A stretch of 64,000 nt of DNA from Symsagittifera roscoffensis (Eukaryota > Xenacoelomorpha > Acoela > Convolutidae): contig NC_087070.1 of the NCBI RefSeq assembly GCF_963678635.1, positions 22,367,419 through 22,431,418 of the forward strand, in the 5' to 3' direction. The translations under genes were made by a program, and so were the position numbers. Of the stretch, positions 31,921 through 42,659 are shown in pieces; the stretch's first letter is position 1, and every line of letters begins with the position of its first letter. The notes below the pieces were generated by a model. It did not search any database and was not told where the DNA came from. It was given only the letters and a program-made list of their open reading frames with translations.

Positions 31921-32663
31921 TTACTGCACCAAACTGGATCGGACTAGCAGATCCAGCGGGACAGGATCACCCCTAGTCTTTACCTTTATTTCAGCGACCG
32001 TCTCCACTGGAGGTTCAGGGTGTCCTGGTATGAGTTGCCCTGACTTGTCCAGCCACCTGGTGAGTGGTAGTTTATCGTAGGTCTCCTTAGCTTGAAATGA
32101 AAATCCGTCTTTGATTTCTGCCTGATTGGACTGCTTCTCTTCTAAGCGCTCAAAGAATTCTGTCTTTTTACTGAGGCTATCAGCCTTCTGGTGCTTGTCA
32201 CGGGTACGGTGCTCTATGATCATGTGGTATTCATCCAGGCGCACGATCTAACGACCAATATAACTTTGGTCCATCGAAAAGGTTTTCAGCCAGGCAAGGG
32301 CACGATTATCCACACGCAACTTGAAGGGAGCACTCTCAAGTAGGCCCTGTATTTTTCCACGAAAGTGATCATCGCGAACATTTCCACTTTTAGTGCGCCG
32401 TACTTCATCTCAGTATCGCTCAGGACCTTACTTCCGTAGGCTATCGGACGGAGAACCGTTCTCCCGTTCCACTCTTGCTCCTGGTGAAGTATGCCCGATA
32501 TCGCAACCACTGATGCATCCGTGTCTAACACAAACATCCCCTTCTCTCTTGGCATGCCGAGGACCGGTGCCTCGCAAAATTCACGTTTAAAGTTTTCAAA
32601 TGAAACTCGTGCCTCATCAATCCAAGTGAATTTTTTGCCCCTGTTTCTCATCAACTGCTGCAC
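31921..32663 (-). pseudogene. Ribonuclease H domain of pol, broken
   Basis: The 125-codon piece (32,663-32,286) has FVLDTDASVVAISGILHQ (first Asp) and MKYGALKVEMFAMITFVEKY (catalytic Glu). The 107-codon piece (32,244-31,921) has HMIIEHRTRDKHQKADSLSK, the usual C-terminal H/D signature. This is the Ty3/gypsy RNase H that removes the RNA strand during reverse transcription. A shift separates the two pieces. Confidence 0.9.
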
Positions 32664-32681
32664 GGGGTTTATCCTATCGGC

Positions 32682-33774
32682 TTATCCCTTGATGAATTCT
32701 CGATAATAAGTAGCAAACCCCAAAAAGCTCATCAGTTGTGTGTCTGTCTTAGGTGCCTTACAGGTCAAGACCGCTTCAACCGCTTCGGGGTCCGGTCTCA
32801 TTCCATGCTTATCCACCAGGCGACCCAGATATTTTATGGAGTCTCTGAGGGTTTCACACTTTGAGGCTTCATGCAAGTAAACACCTCATCCAACCTCTCT
32901 ATGCGATCTTCTAGGGTTGGTGTTGCTATCACGACGCCATCGACAAAACACATGATGAGATTCCTGTATTTCTCTGTCACACTCGTGAGTGCCTGGGCCA
33001 TCAGTCGCTGGAATGTGGCCGTCATGTTGCATAAGCTGAATGGCACCCTCTGCCACTGGAACAATCCCAGCTCGCACGCGAAGCCCGTTTTCTCACGATC
33101 TTGCTTTCTGAGTGGCACTTGCCAGAACGCAGAGCGCAAATCTAACGTCGTGAAGAACTTCGCGTCCCCCAACTTCGAGAGGCTCTCATCGATGCGGGGA
33201 ATCGGGTATGCGTCCTTTATCGTCACTGCGTTCAGGTAACGGAAATCACAACAAAACCTGAGTTGCCCCCTTTCTTTTTAGCCATGACCACGCCAAAAGC
33301 CCACGGGGACTTCAACGGCTCGATCATGTCGTACTCCATTAACATCATCTCGATCTCTTTCCTGCACGCATTTGACTTATATGGGGTCATTCTCCTCGCC
33401 CCTTTCCTATGAGGTACCGAGTCCTCTTCTATCTCAATCTCGTGTTCTACAAAATTGCAGCAAACTATATCGGCTTTGTGCTTCGAAAAAACGTCTGCAT
33501 TCCGATTTAGCACCGCCCTGAGTGAATCTAGTTCTTTGTCCGATGTTTTAACCTTCAGATGTTCTATCTCCGGCAGGACAAGTTTATTTGCTGCTAACTT
33601 TGTTTCTGTTGGTCTTTCGGAAAAATTTGAACAACTAGACAACCCATCATCTGTCTCAGACTTCATTGAAAACAATTTCTTAGTAGATTTCAATTCACTT
33701 ATTCTCTTCAGTATACATTCTTGATTCGCGTGCAAGGGACATTTAGTTACATCAAACTTTTTCAAGTTCTCCAC
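32682..33774 (-). pseudogene. Reverse transcriptase of pol, inactive
   Basis: Three pieces in different frames. 33,774-33,232 has RNADVFSKHKADI and IEPLKSPWAFGVVMAKKKGG (fingers). 33,226-32,834 has AYPIPRIDESLSKLGDAKFF, TLDLRSAFWQV (motif A Asp at 33,140-33,142) and IMCFVDGVVIATPT. 32,876-32,682 has SIKYLGRLVDKHGM and LMSFLGFATYYREFI (thumb). The catalytic motif is FVDG where gypsy elements have Y/F-V-DD: the codon at 32,936-32,938 is GGC (minus strand) instead of GAC, one transition. The polymerase would be dead even without the frameshifts. Confidence 0.93.
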
Positions 33775-33833
33775 ACTCTAAAAGTCTGTGTTCAGAGGCA
33801 ATGCGTAGCTAAGTTTCTTTCCCCTCTGTAATG

Positions 33834-34586
33834 TCACTGTGGTTGCTGTTGTGGTCGCAAAGTGGACCGCACACACAGTCCGCTCTGAGTGAGTGAGAAA
33901 CTTCTTCCTAAAATAGCCGAGCTCTTACTGTTTGGATTTGGTACCAGACACACCTGTCTGTCATTACTGAGTTCATTCAGATTCCTCATCCTAAACGTCG
34001 CTTCCACGGCTTGGTTTGGTTTCGATCTAACTTTCCGATTCAGAAAAATCGGCACCCTAGACTGGTTAATTAAGATCTTATTAAAAGGTTTCTTTTCATA
34101 CTTCCTCTCAGGATCTTTGATCCTGATCAACCCGCCATTGAGGTCGATCGTGACATCAAAGTTGCGTACGAAGTGCCTTCCAAGGATGAATTGCTCGGAT
34201 TCGTCCAAATTTTCCACCACCAGGAAGCTCATCCAAAGATGCCTTCCTCCAAGCTGCAGTGATATAATCGGTGTCCGTCCTGTCACAAAGATTGCTCCCT
34301 GACTGGGAGCTGCCAGTCTGATGTTTGTCGGTATCAGATCCGACCTGTCAGAGCCCATATCAGTCCAGGTGCTGACTACCATGACGCTGACCACTGCACC
34401 CGTGTCTAACAGTCCTTTTACTGAAAGTTGTCTGCCCGGCACATCTAGCATATGTGCTGCCAGGTCGGCTTCGCAACCCATGTGGACCGCATCCTGTTCA
34501 AGCATGGCATTGTGTCCGATTCCTCGCACCTTCAGCTCTTCTTGGCCCATGTATATCCGGCCCATCTGATCACTCGCATCAGTCAC
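33834..34586 (-). pseudogene. Aspartic protease region of pol
   Basis: A 250-codon open piece contains KGLLDTGAVVSVM, the retropepsin active site (DTG at about 34,398-34,406), and later EQFILGRHFVRNFDVTIDL, the ILG-type second signature. It is intact across the protease fold but offset from the RT frame. The piece ends at 33,834 and the RT frame starts at 33,774. Confidence 0.88.
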
Positions 34587-34954
34587 GTGAGCCTTCGTGT
34601 AGATATTAGAGCATCCACCTTCATCAGAATCAGATATGGGCCGTAAACTTCGATGTAATGTCCATCCACTCTCATTAGCCTTGGACCTCCTGTCGTGAGC
34701 AGCGCTCGCACTACCCTGGAGTCCAACTTGGGATCCTTCTCCCTCAGGTAGTCCGCATAAATGTCCAGGTGTACCAGCGTAATCTCGTACGGTTCACTCA
34801 AGTTCTTGACCACCTGGTGTCCTGCGACCGAAAAAATGGACATTATCTTCGTCCCTTCTTTCGTCATGCCAAAGATTTTACCCGATATAACATTTAGCTT
34901 TAGTCCCGGCATTCTGGGTTCCCGCTTGTCTTCTTCTTTCGTTGTTTTCCCCAT
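34583..34954 (-). pseudogene. Gag-pol linker domain
   Basis: A 123-codon piece with LNVISGKIFGMTKEGTKIM and VRALLTTGGPRLMRVDGHYI. It overlaps the protease piece by 4 bases (34,583-34,586) in a different frame, the arrangement left by a frameshift or by a programmed frameshift; decay makes the first more likely. No catalytic motif. Confidence 0.6.
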
Positions 34955-35025
34955 AATGTCAATTTTTTCCCGAAGATCTGTGCTTTCCAGTTCCGACCTT
35001 ACTCATTGCTCAACTTCCTTCGTGC

Positions 35026-35507
35026 CTAGCTCCTTTGGACATTCTGTAACGCTGTCCTTGCCGCCAAGCCATAATCCACCTTGAGCGGGCCGGCCGACTC
35101 TGCCACCAGGCTCGAGGCTACCACCTCATTAGGCAAGTTCTTCAACTTCTTAGTCGTCAAAGTGCTTGGTGTCGTTTCTTTTCTCCGAGACTCAGCCTCG
35201 TTCATCAGACGTGCTCGACTAGCTTTGACGCCTAAAAGCGCCTGTTCATGACGGGGATGTTTCGCATCCGCCACTGCATCCCAAATTGAGTGCAATTCGA
35301 CTCGAAATGTCCCTCCAAATTACAAAAGAAGCACCTCGGTTCATACATCATTATGAATCCTCTGACGTGATCTTCGTGGTCCTCGTCGGTCGCATCAACG
35401 TCATCGAGAGAGTAGCCTATCGCTTTCATGTTCTGTTTGGAAGTAGAACAGGCGGAAACATGGTGGTCCATCGAGCCACAATTCGCACATGACCTCCCCT
35501 TTTCCAT
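35026..35507 (-). pseudogene. Gag nucleocapsid with two CCHC zinc knuckles
   Basis: The piece 35,507-35,232 has CANCGSMDHHVSAC and CFFCNLEGHFESNC, both CX2CX4HX4C, separated by an acidic linker. The next piece (35,295-35,026) begins with WDAVADAKHPRHEQALLG, a short helical domain following the second knuckle. Two spaced knuckles of this kind bind genomic RNA. The pieces overlap in different frames. Confidence 0.9.
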
Positions 35508-36260
35508 ATCGTCACGAGGTCTGTACCAACTGGAGTTCGCGCCAGTGTTTGTTCCGCTGTATTTGCCATAATTGCTGTTACGTTTTGCGCCCTCAGTTTT
35601 ATGAGCAAGTACTTCATACGCAAATCATCGGGCGTGGGTACCTGGTCAAGCGATAGGGTGAAGTGTGTCGCTAGCATGGTTTTCAGCTCGTCACTCTTTA
35701 CTCCATCCATGAACTTCGAGGCAATCGCTAAGTTCCGCTCCGGTATTCTCTCATCGGGATTGCTTCTCCTTCTGAGTAATTCAAGGTCGTCCAAAAACTT
35801 GTCTATGGACTCGTCAACTCTTTAACGCCTCTTTTCGGACTTCACCATAGCCTGATGCCCTTGTACTCCAGAGCTAAAAACGGTTCAGCAGGATGTCGAC
35901 TATCTTGTGAGCGCTGTCTCGTTCATTGGCCTTTTTCGCCATCACACAACTTAGGGCGGTACCCTCCAGGTCGCTTGTCAATGCGCTGCATTCCTGTTTC
36001 TTTTAGAGATTCTTTTCTTCAAAGTGCAACTTCATCACCTCTATCTAAGTATCAATGCAGCCATCTGACTCGTCCTTGTATGACTTCGGCTTCTTAAGTG
36101 TCCTTCTTGACCTCTCTCCTCTCTCGGTTGACTTCGAGAGCTTGGTGATGAATTTTTCAAGCGATCTATTCAGAGGCTGGAACATCGAAGCATACATCTT
36201 TGTGTCCTGCGAGACCGTAGTCAGATCTGGCAATGATCTGAATTGTGGCACAGTGGGCAA
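35426..36260 (-). pseudogene. Gag capsid region
   Basis: The piece 36,260-36,045 ends SYKDESDGCIDT and runs after a stop into IEVMKLHFEE-type sequence. After further shifts the 122-codon piece 35,794-35,426 reads MDDLELLRRRSNPDERIPER and ASKFMDGVKSDELKTMLATH. This is the pattern of retrotransposon gag capsids (an F..L..L..RR helix, then a KFxxGL-like helix). Broken by at least three shifts or stops. Confidence 0.75.
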
Positions 36261-37299
36261 TCTTGTCTCCGGGGTGGCATCCGCCTCCGGTGGGACCGGG
36301 TTTGTACAACCTGGCCTCGATGGGCTGCCCTGGGCCGCTCCCTGTGCTTGGATTCGTAATTCGTTCTCGAACTTTGCTGGGCCCCCGCACAGCTGCGTGC
36401 TCCATCTCCATCATTTGCCTGGCGTGAGCGCTCCCTTGGGGCGGAAAGCTCCTCCAGATTGCTCCCGTTTAAGAATTCTTCAAGCTTCCGCATCATCAGG
36501 TCAGATTTGGCATCTAACCTTTTTTCCAGGCTAGTCATCGTATGAGCATTGGTATTGTCGTGATCTTTTAATAATCGCTCGATAATTCTTGTCATTCTAA
36601 CCTCTCTTTCCTCTGACTCCTTGTTTGCCTGAGCCCAAGCTCTCCGCCAGGCATTGATCGGTGTTGCGAATCAATTGAGCCTGATAGACTCTCGCCTGCG
36701 ACTTCACGTGTGTCAGTTCATCTCGTAATTTCTCTTGACCGTGGTGAGCTCTCTCCTCGACTCGATCTATTCTCTTAGTCAAGTCCCGTCGCAGTTCTTC
36801 CAGGCCTGTCATTACGCCAGCAAACATGTCACTTATATCGCCAGCCGCCCCCGATGCCGGTTAGACATAGAGAAGATGAGGTCAACTGCTGTTGCAGCCT
36901 AGTACTCGATGACGCACCGCCCTTTTGCTTGCCTATCGATATCATCATCCTGTCGAACGTCGAGGATACTCCCTTTGCTATCCTATCATACATGGGTCTG
37001 GTCGGCGAGGTGAGCAACGCCTTCCTGCTCAAGTTGTTCCTTGGGCACGGCGTGAAGTCAACATCCGGATGGGTTATCCCCGGATGGTCATAGCTGGAAG
37101 ATAGACCTTCAGTTTGTAGTGACACCATGCGCTCATCGTACAAAGACTTCCAGCTTTTCTTGACTTTCGAACGCGTTTGTTCTTCACTCGGACTTATACT
37201 CGACATCATCGCATTCTTGCTCTGCTTGACCAGAGATGATTGTTCCTTTCTCCACTTATGGGTCTTAGTTTCTGATTTGGAAATTACCCTGAACAACAC
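36221..37299 (-). pseudogene. Gag middle region with coiled-coil segments
   Basis: Three pieces: 37,299-36,829 (Ser/Lys-rich, ends in a Gln/Ser stretch), 36,827-36,597 (MTGLEELRRDLTKRIDRVEE, helical heptads), and 36,595-36,221 (SLEKRLDAKSDLMMRKLEEF, then Arg-rich). The heptad-like helices suggest oligomerisation of gag. No enzymatic motif. Confidence 0.6.
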
Positions 37300-37311
37300 T
37301 TCTTCTCGCGG

Positions 37312-37734
37312 TTAGACCTCGGAACGCTCCGAGGCCTCTTCCGTCCTTTCGACTTCCTCCCGTTCGGGGTCCTCGCCTGGCTCAAAGTCGGGTCGGATGA
37401 GCGTTTGTTCCCCTTTGTCGAAGGGGTCCACAAGCGCCTCGCTCGCCGGTCCGACCTCGACAATTCGCCCTTGATTGCCATCGAGGTTCTTCTCCCTTCT
37501 TAGTTTCCTTCCGCTCACTGAAAGATCAGCTTGACCTTTAATCGATTCGTTGTCAGCAAAAACGTCGGAAGCGCTGCTAAACGAAGATTGGCTACGCCTA
37601 GTTTTAAACTTTCGAGTGCTTCCCTTGCTCAGCCTGGGAAACATAGTAGCCAATCCTAACGATTCTCTACGCTGCATACTTTGTAATAAATCGTAATACT
37701 CGTACAAATTGATGGTAAGGCACACATACCGCAA
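37312..37734 (-). pseudogene. Gag N-terminal region
   Basis: A 140-codon piece in the same frame as 37,299-36,829, separated by one stop (TAA at 37,312). Likely starts are internal methionines at 37,677 or 37,644 (MFPRLSKGSTRKFKTRRSQ) rather than the first one, because the residues before them look non-coding. The N-terminus is basic and the C-terminus acidic (EDPEREEVERTEEASERSE). Confidence 0.6.
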
Positions 37735-38158
37735 ATATTTTCAAATTAATTTACTTAACGCTGCCTACTCGACTTCTTCAATATCAAATCTGTTCCTTAG
37801 ATTTCTTGGTGATGATATTAGTGACTCAGCTAAGGTTACACTCAGGGCTTGCTTAGTATCAAAATAATGCTAACTCCAACCAGTTGCCTAGTAAACAGGA
37901 TCACAAAATTTTCACAAGATATAGTCAATACACAAAACGCATATTGATAATCAGATAAGAATATCCTACAGGTGACAGCGACCTTTCGTCAGTATCAATT
38001 TTACCGCCACACTCGTATCAAATCACTGCTTTCTAAAATCAAACAATCTTTTGTAAAAAAGCAGTGATCATTCAGGAATAGATAAATAAAACTTAGTCTT
38101 AAAGAAAAAGACCTCCCTCAATCGGAACACTCCAAAAGAACGAAGCCCAGGACACTGA

Positions 38159-38435
38159 CTTCTCAAGTGAGTGTGTATTTGCCTAATACACTCACCGATG
38201 CCTTTTTTAGGTGTCCTGCAATTGTCTGAGCTGTCCTACTATGTAGCTCAAGGCAACCTTTGATCGAAAAAGTCTATGAAAAAGCTCCCCCACACCCGGG
38301 ACGCCCCAGGTGCACGAGAGCAGGGAACAACTTTTCTTCCCAAGTGTTTGTGTATTCGCCTAATACACTCACCGAGGTCTTTTTTATGTGTTCCCGGATT
38401 ACCCGAGATTTCCTATTAAGTAGCTCAAGGCAACC
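38159..38435. repeat. Tandem duplication of about 175 bp in the leader
   Basis: Sequence around 38,159-38,260 (caagtgagtgtgta, cctaatacactcaccga, ggtgtcc, tatgtagctcaaggcaacc) recurs at 38,331-38,435 with substitutions. Each copy also holds its own inverted pair (gtgagtgtgtat...aatacactcac), so each can fold. Confidence 0.75.
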
Positions 38436-38579
38436 ACACAACCCAAATAACAATAAAAAAAAATACTTCTGACAGACCCGATCTAGAATCCAAAGTTGAT
38501 CACAAATTTCCAGGTCAAATGGGCTCATGTGATCCTAATATTCACGCACGTTGAAAGTTGCTCAAATTGTCCCCAGAAG

Positions 38580-40650
38580 GTAACACTAAATTTTCAGTAA
38601 GGAGGGTTGTTAAGAGGCTTAAGTCACTCCGGAGGGTTGTTAAGACACTTAGCTTACTTCGGAGGGTTATTTCGGAGGATGCCTTAGTCACCCAAGTCAC
38701 TTCGGAGGGTCCGCTTAAACTCACTAAGGAGGGTCAATAAGAGGCTTAATGCGTTCCGGAGGGTTACTTCGGAGGGCTACTTCAAAATTTCAATTTTTCA
38801 AATCTCACTTGGAAGGGTCTCCAACTAGTATCAGAAAGTGTCAAAGCAAGCTACATTCTCTGTGGGGGTTTGTTTTAACCTCTTCGGAAAATTTCCACTA
38901 AGGAGGGTTGCTAAGGAGCTTAGCTGACTCCGGAGGGTTACTTCGGTGGGTTCCCCAAAAATAGAGAAAACGGATTATTCTACCGCTGCAAAGCCTACGA
39001 AAAGAGTCTAACTGACGTGAAACCAGGTTGGCTGACACGGTCAACCTTCCCAGTAGGATAAACAAAAGTGATCTTATAAAATTTGCTGCCGCTCGGAGGT
39101 TTCCCTAAAATTTGGACATTCCGAACCAACAAAATCATTCCAAAAATGGTTGCAGTCCAAAAAAGTGGTCAAAAACGTCGACTTATGGTACCAAAATTAT
39201 TCCGATCAGTTGGCCAGTCTTTGAGAAATCGCCAAAAACGCGTTCGTGAAATTGGCCTTTTTTCAACACCTATATAGGTTCTGAAAGACTTTTTCCGCAA
39301 TTCTTAGTGAACGTGCCTAAAATTATTTGAAACGTTGAAACGAGCGTAGTAGCCCCTTACGGCACTGGAATAATGCAAAAAACCGGACCAAAATCGGTTT
39401 GAAAAATTTGGCCAAATACTATCAAATTTGTACCCTCCGGTTCCTTCCTTTTCCAATCTTTAAGTCTCTAGCTCTATACACGGAGCTATTCGAAGGGTTA
39501 CTCAAAAATCTTGCTAGCAACCGAGCACGTTATGCTAGCACGCTTCTAACACAAAAAAAAACTTTTATTGCTCTAACTCTAAAAACTCAAAAACTCGATC
39601 CTCAAAACATATTGACGAAATTCGGGAAATTACAACAATTTTGATCGAAAAAATTTTGTTTTCGCCAACTTCTACTAAGTCTTTTTCCGCGCGGTATCTT
39701 TAGTTAGAGGGATCGAACTACGTGGTAACTCCCTGTATAAAAGCTTTTTGCTGTTTGGAAAAGCTCGGATATCCAAAATATTGGGGGTAAACAATTAGGT
39801 CAAAAATCGGTAACTTTCGAAAAATTTGGGGTGTTTCTCGGGTCTAAATAGGAGATAAGTAATATATAGTAAGGTTAATAATCTTTTAGTAGGCGTTAAT
39901 CAATATTACTATACCCTCCTTTGCACCAAAATACCCGAATTAAGACCCTTAACTCGGAAATTTGCAATCGATGGAGGGTACATGGATGAATCGGACCGCG
40001 CCAATCGTGCCCCCCACCACTTAAGTTTTAATGAAATAGTACCCGAACGATACTAAAACTGTGTCAACGATACCAAACAAAGGTTGTGGATGTTGTCCCT
40101 GTTGAGTGTGGAACACGTCGGTCAGCTTGCCACTCTACCCTCCGGTCACCGGCAAAATCACCATTAACGTGCTTAAATACTCAAATAACACTATAGGGAG
40201 GGTACCTAACCCGTCACCAAAACACTCAATCTTTCTATCAGAAATTATATAAATCAATCTGAAACAACAACAAATGGTAAGGTCAGATCACATCTCGTCC
40301 GCAAACAACATATAAACTGTGACTTTATGTTTTTTATTGTTTTTGGTACTTTTTGGATTTTTTTAGTGTTTTTTTGCACTTTTTTCTTTTCAGATAAAAT
40401 TGCTTTTGACTTTTTCTTGGTTATACACTATTTATGTTCGGTTTTACGCTTTCTCTTTAATTGTTTTTGGTCCCGGGACCTTGGGATAAACGGGCTCATG
40501 ACTTCCCACCTAACCCTCCTGCCCCCGGAATTTTCGGTGTTAACTAGGTTTAAAAGATAAATAATACAAGACGGAGGGTACACACCTTCCCCCTAGTACA
40601 ACAAAGGCCACTAAGGCCTCTAACTCGGGCATACGCCCGGAGCGGAGGGT
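38580..40650. repeat. Interspersed GGAGGGT motif array
   Basis: Between 38,580 and 38,950 the heptamer GGAGGGT occurs more than ten times, usually as (a/c)(c/t)(t/c)(c/a)GGAGGGTt(g/a)tt spaced 20-40 bp. Further copies in both orientations lie near 39,431, 39,912, 39,974, 40,137, 40,198, 40,511, 40,573 and 40,643. The LTRs carry a related GGGAGGGTA. It looks like a protein-binding or RNA-structural repeat of the element. Confidence 0.75.
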
Positions 40651-40728
40651 TCGTCGCTGAAACGTTTGCTGATCATGATGGTGTCCTGCCTTTAACAGGC
40701 CCACCCGGGAGCACAATAAAAACGTCTA

Positions 40729-41302
40729 CGTAACATTCGCCAAAATACTACACAGTGACGGTGCGTAGAAAAAGTACCTATTTACGACTGGCAGGCGTCA
40801 GTTACTTTAATTCTACTCAATTTTTACCGTCTCGACCTTGCCAGTTGATTTTCTGGTCTGTCTCGGGCTAAGTAAAAAGCTACTATTTTCAGGCCATCAG
40901 TCAAACGACTTTTAATCAGCTTTCGTTTAGATGCGAACACAACCACATAGCTGGGTCTCGGATCCTCAGACTACGTGATTGCTATTAAAAACACGGCTAG
41001 AATATCCTATTTTGCTATGTTTTTGGTGACAGTTCTATATTAAATCCATTGGAGATGGATTGACCCTTTCCTCTTTCTCCTTACTCATATTCTAAGATAT
41101 CAAGCAATACCGGTGTTAATTCAAAGGTCTATGGCATTAGAGTAGCTAAAAAGTCAGTTTACTATAGTCCTTCACCATGTACTGTCTCTGGGGGGCCGAG
41201 CCTCCGCTTCCGTGATTTCATTGTGTTAAGGTCGTTATTACTCCCAATTCATGGCACGGGAGGGTACTGCTCGTTTCTTCTTCCATCGCAATTACATCGA
41301 CA
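40729..41302 (-). mobile_element. 5' LTR of the retroelement
   Basis: 574 bp, matching the two solo LTRs. Differences cluster in the first 130 bp (for example ccaaaatac for cccaaatac and aatttttacc for cgttttccacc), while the remainder is almost identical. It lies upstream of gag in the retroelement orientation. The outer base is C where TG...CA would give T, so the terminal dinucleotide at the leader side is mutated. Confidence 0.8.
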
Positions 41303-42541
41303 GGTACTTGATCATCGCAATTACACAAACAAGTTTCTGGGTTGTGCATAATGAGTATGGTGTTAGTAGAAAATATTCTCATTGTAGCTCATAATTTGTC
41401 AAATAATGACTTAAACTGAAAATCAAAGCGCTGGCAAAAAACGATTGGAGAACTCTTTTTCTGTAAAAACTGCATCTGATGAATAACAAGACTTTGACAA
41501 TCTCAGTATATATAAAAACGTACACGGACAAAATCAAAAAAATCAAAAAAACTTTTATGAAAACTCGAGCTTAGTTGTTTCCTATAAATTAATGCAAGCT
41601 CCGAAAATGAAAAAAAAATCTCTTTCAAACTCTGAAGGAACGCTATGTCTGTCTAATTCTCCAGATTGCGATGAAAATTTCCAAGGAAGAGCACGAGTTA
41701 AATTTTAAAGTACACTTTTTCAGAGAGAGCTTCAACAAATCATTTGATCTGTGAGCAATCTTTTGCTGATTATGATTACTTTTTCCACCCAGATTTCAGC
41801 TCAATTTGGTTCGAAAAAGACTTGGAGACAAAAATCCGTCTATGTTTCAGCAAGCTATCAAAATACAAAACAAATCTAATTGTTTACTACTGATACCTTG
41901 AAGCGTCTTAAGGGCATCTGCCAAGTCACTTTTACTTCCATTGGCTTAAAAATCAGGTTGAAGAGTTGTTGAAAAAAAACAATGGAATTGAAAAAGTAAC
42001 TCTTATTGATTTTAAAATAATTCGCTAAAGTTAAACGTCTTTTAAACAAACTTGTCCTGATATTTTAACCGACGAAGTTTTCTCTAGCTGCCTGTTTTCT
42101 GTTTTTGTTAGTTTTGATAATGTTAACTACGACATTTCAATTAAGCTGAGACCTTATAAGGGCTTGATTGGTAATGATAACTCTTCCTTGGAGAAATTAT
42201 TTAAAACTTTACATAGTTTTACAACTGCACGCTCTTTTGCATATTATGGCCAGATTTGTAAACGAGTGTTACCAAGACCGTCCCACGTACTGTTACACGT
42301 TGCCCTGGAACTGTAACAACAGCCTATCAAGATATTCGAGTGGGATAGTTTTCTGTGTTTTCAGTATCTGTATAAACTAGAAGTTATTATTCACTAGAGA
42401 CATTATTTCTGCTTGACGAGAAGAGCTTTTGTTACAGAAAAACTGCTTTTGTAGTTAACGAATTAGCAAAAAAAACTTTACAATATATACATCGACAGGC
42501 TTTTTGTTCTTTACCTACATATACAGCCACCGGCTCAACTT
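41303..42541 (+). pseudogene. DNA polymerase B remnant and Cys-rich region (unit III)
   Basis: Nearly identical to 12,827-14,065, with a handful of differences. It starts at ggtacttgatc right after the LTR, exactly as in units I and II. It continues without a break into unit III downstream sequence at 42,541, so this is the ancestral arrangement. The 70-codon piece is at 42,168-42,380. Confidence 0.55.
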
Positions 42542-42659
42542 TAATAAACTACCAAAGCTCGAGCAAAAAGCTTAAAAATGGTTAAAAAATTTCGTAAACG
42601 GTCTCCATTGAGAAAATAGTATTAATCTCTACTTAAAATTGAATCAAATACTTCAGAGA

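Larger units (their letters stand above)
37742..40728 (-). other. Retroelement leader (5' untranslated region)
   Basis: Three kilobases between the LTR and gag without a convincing ORF. It holds a local duplication (38,159-38,435) and many GGAGGGT/ACCCTCC motifs (38,580-40,650). No primer-binding site could be matched with confidence next to the LTR at 40,728; ttgtgctcccgggtgggcc (minus strand) about 16 nt inside is the only GC-rich candidate. Open frames on both strands here are short and motif-free. Confidence 0.55.
21564..41302 (-). mobile_element. Giant decayed Ty3/gypsy-type LTR retroelement with accessory modules
   Basis: Read right to left: LTR, 3-kb leader, gag, protease, reverse transcriptase, RNase H, integrase, macrodomain-like module, coiled-coil/SGNH hydrolase ORF, then three or four unidentified ORFs. 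The domain order PR-RT-RH-IN and the GPF module after the DDE core place it in Ty3/gypsy. At about 19.7 kb it is far longer than usual gypsy elements (about 5-8 kb). All ORFs are broken by stops and shifts. Its coding part is more GC-rich than the flanks. The left end lacks its LTR because of the junction at 21,563/21,564. Confidence 0.85.

Noticed and set aside
38580-38950. GGAGGGT array as CRISPR repeats or telomeric repeats
   Set aside because: The repeat unit is only about 7-10 bp with irregular spacing and no spacers of constant length. It also occurs in both orientations inside the retroelement leader and does not match common telomere units.
40705-40728. Primer-binding site next to the LTR
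   Set aside because: The sequence adjacent to the LTR end does not begin with TGG, and I could not match a tRNA 3' end. Too weak to annotate.
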